Notes under the pieces: generated by a model | What the model was told of the DNA's origin: nothing | Seen by the model: the letters and a program-made list of their open reading frames with translations, nothing else | Databases searched by the model: none | Shown here: positions 42,901-51,900 of the stretch, one piece after another | Position numbering within the stretch: position 1 is the first letter of the stretch | Layout of the letters: each line of letters opens with the position of its first letter | Position numbers and translations under genes: made by a program | DNA from: Trichobilharzia regenti | Taxonomy: Eukaryota > Platyhelminthes > Trematoda > Strigeidida > Schistosomatidae | DNA length: 64,000 bases | NCBI GenBank assembly: GCA_944472135.2 | Contig: CALYDD020000353.1 | Span: 124,001 to 188,000 of the forward strand | Reading direction: 5' to 3'

Positions 42901-45900
42901 TTATAGACTTTGAGAAGGCCTTCGACAACGTTGACCGTGAAGTAATTTGGAAATTACTCGAGTACTATGGTCTACCCCAAATATAACATAACATAACATA
43001 ACATAACAATTTCGCTTTATTCCAGAAACAGTACTTGTGGTACAGTGTGGAATTTTCAGCACATATCTACAATATTGCATCTAATTTCATCGTACATTTA
43101 AAAGGAGTATTATAAAAAAAAATAAATATAATAAGAACCAAAAAAAAGAAACAGAAATAACCAAAAAAAATGCAAATAAAAATACTGAGTAAAAAAGAAG
43201 ACGAACACAAATAATGAAAAAAAAATATTTCAGTATTAGTTAGTGGAAGCTACGATATGTGTATGCGTGGTGAACAGTAACAGCTATAATCATACGGGAA
43301 ATTATGAGATGTTCTTAAAAAAAAATGTTTATGGCCAAGATGATCAGTTAATTTGATTGAACAACACTAAGCAATCATAAGATAAACATTTCAGGTTTGT
43401 TTTTTTTTTGTCAGTACTAATGCGGTTGTTTGTAGTGGCAGTGTGAGGAATCATGCATGATACAAAATATACAAAATACAATATTCATCAACCTTATTCA
43501 ACAGCTATACGACAACGGCCCATGTCATGTGATCCACAACGAAAAACTCAGCGAAGCATTTGGAGTAAACACAGGAGTCAGACAAGGGTGTTTATTACCT
43601 ATCACCAATGATATTCCTAATTAGGGTTGTCTGGATTATGCGTCAGACAGTGGGAAACGAGAAGAGAGGGATATCGTGGACAGACAGACGTGAAGAACCT
43701 AGAAGACCTGGATTTCGCGCGTGGATGATTCATGTTTGATGTCACACACTATCGAAGACTTACAAGTGAAAACCGACTAACTGGTCGAATAAGCAGCCGA
43801 CGAAAACAGGACTCCAAGTGAACATAGACAAGACGGAGGTTATGAAAATAACCAGCCAACAACAACACCAACAGCAATATCCAGCACCAATCATCATCAA
43901 TGGGAGGGATTTGAAAGAGGTCACTTCATTCATTTATCTAGGGAGTATTGTCCCAACTACAGGCAGTCGGAACAGACGAGTACGTCAAATCGAGCGAGAA
44001 TCGGGAAGGTGAGAAACACATTCATCAACCTGAAACCAATCTGGAAATCTTCGTCACTCAGCCAGCATCAACAACAAAATTCGGTCGGATTTTCAATACA
44101 AACGTCGAGTCAGGCACTTCTTCTTTACGGATCAGAAACTTGGCGGGCGGGTGGGTCACAAAGAATATTTCCAACAGCCTTTTGCAGACCTTTATCAACA
44201 ACTAACTGTCTTCGCTCTATAGTGAAGATCAGATGGCCGGGCCGGACAGAATCACCAACAAGAAACTGTGGGAACAATTAAAACAAAAACCGGTCGCCAA
44301 GCAACAAATATGCAGGAGAAAGTGGAGATGGATTGGACACTCGCTGAGGAGGCCTCTGGGTGACATTGCCCGCGCGTCAGGCCCTCGAGTGGAACCCGAA
44401 AGAGAAGCGGTGAGTGTGACGTCAGTGCAAGGGCGACATGGAGGAGATCGTGTGAAGAGGAGGAGGAGTTGAAACAGTATGAAGTAACATGGATGCAGGT
44501 GAAAAGTACGGCAGAAGATAAAAGCAAGTGGAAACGTGCAGTTGAAGCCCTATGTTCCACTAGGAACCCAACTGAGCAATAATAATAATAATAAGTAATA
44601 ATGTACATGAAAATCTATAAATATGTGTTGATTTCCTTCATAAACGATGTGTTGCCTGGGACTTGTCTTCTGTTGTTACAGTAGTATCGAAGAACAGTAT
44701 AGTTAAATTGGGTATTATAAGTCACAAGGAGTGGATGCATCTGCTCCAGACACTGAGGACGATTTCGAGCCATATCATCAATTGTCGCCAGCCTTCATTG
44801 GTTCTTACCATCATGAGGACCCCAAACAGACAGGAAGTTTACATACTCCCACGTGGCTTAAACTGACTATTTCGGATTTCATTGACTGATGAAACCAGGT
44901 TTTGATTTGACCACAACTGGCTCTTTTCAAAGCTGACCCATCCTATGTCAGCTAACATTTCCCGTCGAGAAAGGCAATGGCTACTCTAGCATGCGTAACA
45001 CATGTCCTAACCATATCAATCGACGTAACTTTTTAACCTCGTCGATTGGTTTTCCCCAACTTACCTAGCACATTACTGAAGCTTAACTTCAGTATTACTC
45101 ATCCTGTTATAGCACCCAACACGAACGACAAAAAGGAGATAGCTATAATCAAAGACACCTGGCTTTTACATGTCTTCCACTTTCAATGGCTATGCTTCAC
45201 TTCCAACCACAAAGGAAGACGGAGAGGACTGTGGAGCAGTACACACTTCTTTCGGTCGACAGCTGGCCGGATATCATGTCCACACCAGAGATGTTGTAAA
45301 CTGGCATATTTGAAAGGAATCTTGAGTATCCGTGCTGAGATTTCGTCAGCTATCAGCCCATTGGTGCTGGCTGATGTAATTTCCCGAATAAGTGAAGTCG
45401 TCTTATTTGTAAGCTAGGAGTCAATGTAGTCCAGTCATTGAAAATGAAGCTTTCTTTTTTAATAGTGTTGGCATGTAAACGGCTTAAAATAACAATTCAA
45501 GCACGTTAGAGGTTTGACCCTCTTTTGGATATGAAATGAAGATGAATATCATCGAATATTTTAATAGAGCGTTAATATTAGGGTAAATTACTCATGGTTT
45601 TTCTAGTATTGGTTTTATGGGGATTTTGTTTGATTGGTTGGAGGATTTCATCACCAGCTGTCATTAGTTAGAGCACTATTGGGAACTGAGTGGGAGTACT
45701 GGAAAGTTGTTTCAGCCATCCTAATTTGGGACTCTTCATCAGTACGCACCCACGGCCAGTGTTCGGACCTAGGACCTTCCGGTCACAAGGCGAGCTAGCT
45801 TATAGAACTTTAAGCCGCTTGGACCCAATGACCCATAAATTTCAACTTCGGCCAATTCACAACATAACGCGACCACTTCGCAACGTCACCTTCAACCTGC

Positions 45901-48900
45901 TGCACCCTACTTGTCACAGCTCCCGCTAGAACTCCAGGTTAACTGCCTGAATACGGCCAGTCGCTTGTGAGGATCACATAAATACTTCTTAATCGATTTG
46001 GTTCACCTCATATACTTTGATTGGCAATATCTGTTGGAATTACCTGTGTAAACAAGTAGTAACAAGAATTTTTAAATACTTCCCAATTGATATCAGATGC
46101 TCCTAAAGAAGAGTGTGGTAAGTAATACGTTTTGACTGCAAGACTGATTAGTTATTATACTTTCTGAAATTCCACTGTGTTATTATGCCTAAATATCATG
46201 GTAATTAGGTAGCCTGAATATAACAAGATAAACCTGAGTACGTTTTGTCAAATATACTTTTGAAGTATTTCAGTTTATTTTTTTTTAATAATTTAATCAA
46301 TAATTCTGAGAGGAATTACATCAGTGTACTTGATATTCAGTGCAAACACAGGAATAATAAAATTTTGTATTACTTTTGGAAATATTTCTAGTAGGGAGGT
46401 CAGATTCTGATGATGAAGATTGTGGTAAGTCAAATATTTCAGTTACAACACCATAAAAACCTACGCTTTTCGGATTTCTATTATTTTATTACACCTAAGT
46501 AGAAGAGGTTATTAAGTTATTCACATGGTTGCTTATATGAATAAATATTCGCATTCTAGAAGGATATACACATGTCAAAACAAGATTTTAAGCGAACAAT
46601 TCTTTTCGATAACTTCTTCTTCAGGCTCTACATTTAGAAATCCAGAATAATAGAGTACATATAGCCGATAAAGGCAAATGAAAATAATATCAGAAACTGT
46701 ATTGGGGTGCATGTGTAAGTTGAGATGATAGTCCATTAGTTAACATAGTCAAATGTGTATCAAATGTGTATAGGGTGTTTAGTCAGAAAAATGTGATGAA
46801 GTGTGAATGAACAATTGGGTGATATAGTACTGTTTCATAGTCAACAGAATACAAGTGTCATTGGGGTGAGACAAATGCGATAACCAGAAAATACATACAA
46901 ACACACATTAACAAAGGGGACACTGAATGTGAGGGCTGACCGATAATGTCTAATGATAAAATAAAGAGGCTAAATTGTAAATTGTAATAAGATGTTACAT
47001 AATTGGTAGGCTTAGTATAAAATCACAAAGGTTGACAAAAATTATGGGTAACAATGAGGTGAAATAAACTGGGTGGAGAAATGGATAATAAAGACATGAT
47101 ATCACAAAATGATAATAATAATACATATGAACTGTGATCAAGATTTGACCGGATAGTTGCAAAATAATTGATGATAATAATAATACGAAAAATCATGATC
47201 CTGGTGACCTTATAGTGGGCCAGGATAGACAGAGAGAGTGAATAAGTTTCTTCTGTACACATAGGTCTGGTCTCTCTCCCTTAATCACTATAGCTTCAGC
47301 TGTGGCTAGGAGGCGTAATCGTGTACCTTTGGGGAGATTGTACACAAGTCAAAAGTCTGTTATGCCTATTATGAATGCTCGAGCGAAACACAAGCTGCGT
47401 AGTTGTGCATTTCTATGTGTATTGACAAATTTAGCTGTTTCTGTGGAGAAAGCCATATAGAGAGAACAAAAAGACAGGTCAACGAATGTATCACTGAACA
47501 TCTTCCTTCATGGTTTGGAAAAGGCCAAGTGAAATCAATGAGAAGTTCTATTCTGTCTCATTTGATTGATGATAGTGGTCACAAAGTGGATAGAAGTGGT
47601 ACCTTAAAAGTTATCTATCACATTCCATCGAACCTTTCAAACGGAATTCAGACCTACCTTATATACACAGCGGAAGCTATGGGAATTAATTCGAGAGAAC
47701 AGTCCTAGTCTGTGCATAACATAGAAATTTGTTCTATCCTTGTCTCTCTATTGGCCTAGGTAAATCCTAATCAAAAACCCTCTTCCCCTCTCTTATTTTT
47801 CATTTTCTTCGTACTTTTATGATATTTATTTAAACTTTGATGATTTGTCCACTTCACCTTTAGTACTACGTAACTTTTGAGATTTCATCTAATTATCTAT
47901 TTATTGAATTGTCTGCATATACACATATTACTGCCTGCGTTATTCTTATCGCCACCCGAATAAACCTTATTATGATTATTTTGTTATCATCATCGTTGTT
48001 ATTAACATTTAGAACATTAGCCATATTATTATTTGATCCACAAAATCGTCATCACTGGTTAAATTCTGTTTAATATATAAATCTATGTAAATCAGAGGAA
48101 AGCCTGAAGGAGGTCTATTTGAAAACACCAATATTTTTCGCTTGTGACGACTGAAGACAAGGTCCAGGCAAAAGATAGTTTATTGAGAAAATCAATAGAT
48201 ATTTATAGATTTTTATGTACATTATTGTCAGCGGAGAAGCATTGTCTTCTGATTGGTTGTTTTCTTGGTGAAGGTTATTCTATACTGCTCGTGACCGTTT
48301 CTTCTAAATTTAAGCCATATATCTGCGAATCGTATTTGCACACATTAAGTCTTCTGTGATTGGTTGTTGAGTTCCTCAAGGTTAAGCTTTGTTATTCATT
48401 TCTCTCCTGACTCTGAATCGGAAATTTTAATATTGACGTAAATTGTTGTCTACAGTTTTGGCTTTCAGAAAGCACTCTTAACGCACGCTTATGTCTTATT
48501 CTAACATTAATAATGCGAATATTTAGAGACTTACAGAAAAGTTCGGGGATTTTCTATAGCGACGAAACAAGGCAGATATTTCCAGAAAAAAATTTATTTA
48601 CACCTACTTACTAACTATTTATAGATTTGAGCTCATTCCGAGATTTTGTTGAATGTTCTGCTAATAACCATATCCTACTAAGTGGCTTATTAGTAGGAAC
48701 GTACATGCACTGAGTAGGACAACATCAAAGAAATAATGAGTTAATCCTGAATAATTTACAATGGGACTCAATTATTTTATTGACGATCAATGCAACACCT
48801 TGATGAGAATTCCGTCTTTTTTCACAAACTTTACATTCCGAAAGGTGCCAACTTCAGTACCACTTTTCCCACACCAAATAATAAAGTGATAGCATTTATG

Positions 48901-51900
48901 CAGCGAGAAGAGCCGTTGAAGCAGAATACTTTGCTTTTGTTTCATTTGAGAATAATACCTGAGTTGATTCAAGCCTCTATGGTTGAAATTACACATTAAG
49001 CCTGATATACTGGAAAGTCAAATGGGTGTAAGGAGGGTGATGCAGGTCTGCGTTTGTTTATGACGGAAGCTTTTGAAATTATGTTTCCTCTTTATTCATA
49101 CCCATCAAAATTAATAACCATTTACTTTGTTATTCGTTATCTTATAGTAACGAGGAGATATCTAATGGCTTCATTTTCATGAACGAAAAGTTGACTTCTA
49201 ACATGACTGTTAGTTGGAAGCAGAGGAAATACATACTTCGTTTTCCGTTAGTTATTTTGAAAGTTATAAGCACGCAAAATAAATTGTGATTATTGAATCG
49301 ATTTCGTACATATTACTATCCATTTCCCGGGTTCTGGGTGGAACATACAACTTCAGCGGCATCTATTCACTGCATCCAGTTCTCTGCAGTGCTTTCTTTG
49401 TGGCTGTGTGACTGCTCAAAAGCTTTAATTTCCTCGTCACATGATCTTTCCCATTTCCAACGTGGACTTCCAATATCGCGCCTTACACACAGGTTCCACT
49501 TGACTGGCTGATGTGTGAAGCGGTGCAGTGGTCTTCTCAGTGTACATTCAGTCAATCTTCATTCTCTTATACATATCTGTCGACCAAGAGTTCTTGTCTT
49601 CTGGATCACGTTACCTTTCAGAGTCCCTTGTTACCTTTGCTTTTTGGCTGTCTTGTATTCAGTATCAAGAGAAGGAGGCAGGTGTTAGTGAACCTATGTA
49701 ACCTGTTAGAAGTACTTTTACTGGTGCATGAGCCAAGTCACCGAAATGATTAGAAGCGTAGGCTGACTTGATATTTGTATCGAAAATTCAAACCTTCTTC
49801 TTTGTCTTGTCAAAGATAAGAAATTCTTACCATCTCAAAATGAGCAAGCTTACTGATGTTTCGATGAAAGTTTAAGTAGTCTGATGTCAGATCTCTGATA
49901 TTTTGTTGTTTTCAAACTTTATGCGCAAATTACTTCAACATTCTGTTTTTCTATTTCAGAGAACACTGATTATGATAAATGTGAGAAAATGTTTTATTGT
50001 ATCACAGTTAGACTTGAATAAGTTGCAGTCATTGCATAACATATATCAAATAGGAAATATATGGACCATTTTAAGGTTCTTTATTTTTCACATCCAATCT
50101 CCATGTAGAATGAGGGATGCTTGAATAAATGCAAACACAATGGATGGAACTTAAAATTAATCAGAAAAGAAACGTTTTCGGGTATTGGCACTAAAGGCAC
50201 TACGTTTGCTACTTCGTTGAAGCTATTATGAACGTAGGTGTGTTGGTGGCACAACAGCAGAGTGTTCGGCAACCACACCACATATCGTCCGGGGTTTAAT
50301 CCCCGGTCACCGACGCACTCCTTTACCTCGCCTCAGCCAGTATTACGACTGGTAAAAGTGGAAGGTTAGACATGAGTCTAGCAGTCCAATTCGTAAAAAA
50401 TAGACACCACTGCTACCAAAACTTCAAGCCTCTAGCTTGAAACCCTATGTTCCACTGGGAAAGTAAAGGAATAAAATATTATTAGCCAAAATATGCTTTC
50501 AAATAATCTGAGTTGCAAATTAAGTAAGGCCTTTAAATACATTCTGTTAAACGAAATCTTAACTAAATTTGTAGGTGAAACCCAATGTTATGAGGAGGAC
50601 AGTAGGTGAGTTATTTATTAAGATATTTTTCTGGAATAGATTGGCATAAAAACTATTGATACAGAAAATGTTACTGCTTCCAGATATCTTGTGACGCCTC
50701 TTGGCATTTACGGAATTCTTGTCCTTCTGATAAATTTTGATCTGGATTAGTGATGAGCGGAACACTTTATGACATGATTAATTTTCTCGCGAACCCCAAA
50801 TTCCTTCAGCCATCTTTCATTTCTCTTAAGTCTTTAAATATTAGTAGATCAATGAACCGTAGTTAGAAAAGTAGATCATTGAATATAAATGACAGTAGTT
50901 AATAGAGCTCGACTTAAATTGACCCTCTTACATTTCTATTTCGCCGTTTATGTCGCGTTACTCAAATGCACTTTAGGTTTGAGATTATTTTAAACCATTG
51001 TGTTTGGCATACGGCAGTACACATATTGCTGTTAATTTACAGCTGAGCACTTGATCGACAAATATGGGATGAGGAAATTCACGCCAATCATATTGTGAAT
51101 GTAAAGTTAGAAATAATGACAATGAGCAAATTCTATTCGTGTTATTAACTGGTATTAGCCATGACATGTGAATCTTATAAGAGTCTAAGAGACTATATAC
51201 TCATATCACTGAATCATGACTTTGTCCTAATTAGTTTCAACTCTAATGACATGAAATCCAAAAGTAACGGCGTTGTTGGCTAAAATACAACAACCTAATT
51301 TTCGCATCTACAACAGAAGTGAAAGCAATTTGATGAAGCAATTTTAATCGTGTATCGCTATAACTTCCACTGGTTACCGACATAAGTTGGAATTCATGAG
51401 TTCGGTAATTTATGAGAAATGTTACATTTCAGCAGATGATGTAAAAATGTGGAGTCCTTGAGTTCTATGCTGTGTAATTATATAATTAGTTTAACTTGTC
51501 AATCAAAAGCAGAAGGACCCGAAGATTTTGCGTTTTGTGTTAAACAATTCAGAAAATTTGATTTAAGGTCCTGAATCGACTTGTTTTTAATAAGCAAATT
51601 AAATTCAGAGTGTGATTTATTAATCAATTTTCAATATATTCAAGCTGATCGTTAACGAATCTAAATGAACAGGTTCTTCAGCGATACCTTTCTTATAGTT
51701 ACGAAAATGATTATTCTTTATTGAATGAAAGCAATACTACTCAAATTATTTAGTTGAATTTTAGATTTACCCTTCGATTGATTGGACCGACGTGCTTGGT
51801 CCCAGGTTGACGTGTCGGCTTCTTGTGCAGAATTCAATTATATAATTAATATGGTCCGTTGCCCAAGAAATAGCTGGCTCTCGTGGCCTAAGTGGTCTAG

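Larger units (their letters stand above)
40737..44595 (+). pseudogene. RTE-like retrotransposon, nearly full length
   Basis: Endonuclease start with VRMGTWNVRTMYETGKA (frame 40811-41005), endonuclease body with DMNAKLGGDNTGRE (41105-41575), linker (41774-42262), RT start LLKAGKAAGPDGIPPEAL (42375-42749), ELRPEQAGFRKGKSCTD (42719-42913), palm with DFEKAFDNVD near 42905, and C-terminal RKWRWIGHSLRRPLGD (44233-44472). RTE elements encode one endonuclease-RT protein. Here it is broken by a 168-bp inverted duplication at 41520, an insertion at 42977 and several frameshifts. The 3' end has an AAT tail. Confidence 0.88.

Noticed and set aside
44682..44696. A 15-nt segment after a TTACAG acceptor
   Set aside because: The acceptor is the edge of a truncated LTR and the donor GTATAG is weak.
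45046..45417. Open frame of 123 codons, forward
   Set aside because: No motif; it is antisense to the non-LTR fragment on the other strand.
48787..48999. Complementary open frames on both strands
   Set aside because: Short overlapping frames with no motif or splice context; chance.
50575..50605. Exon 19 read to the stronger GTGAGT donor
   Set aside because: It breaks the universal phase-1 rule of the gene and gives an early stop. Reported as a possible isoform only.
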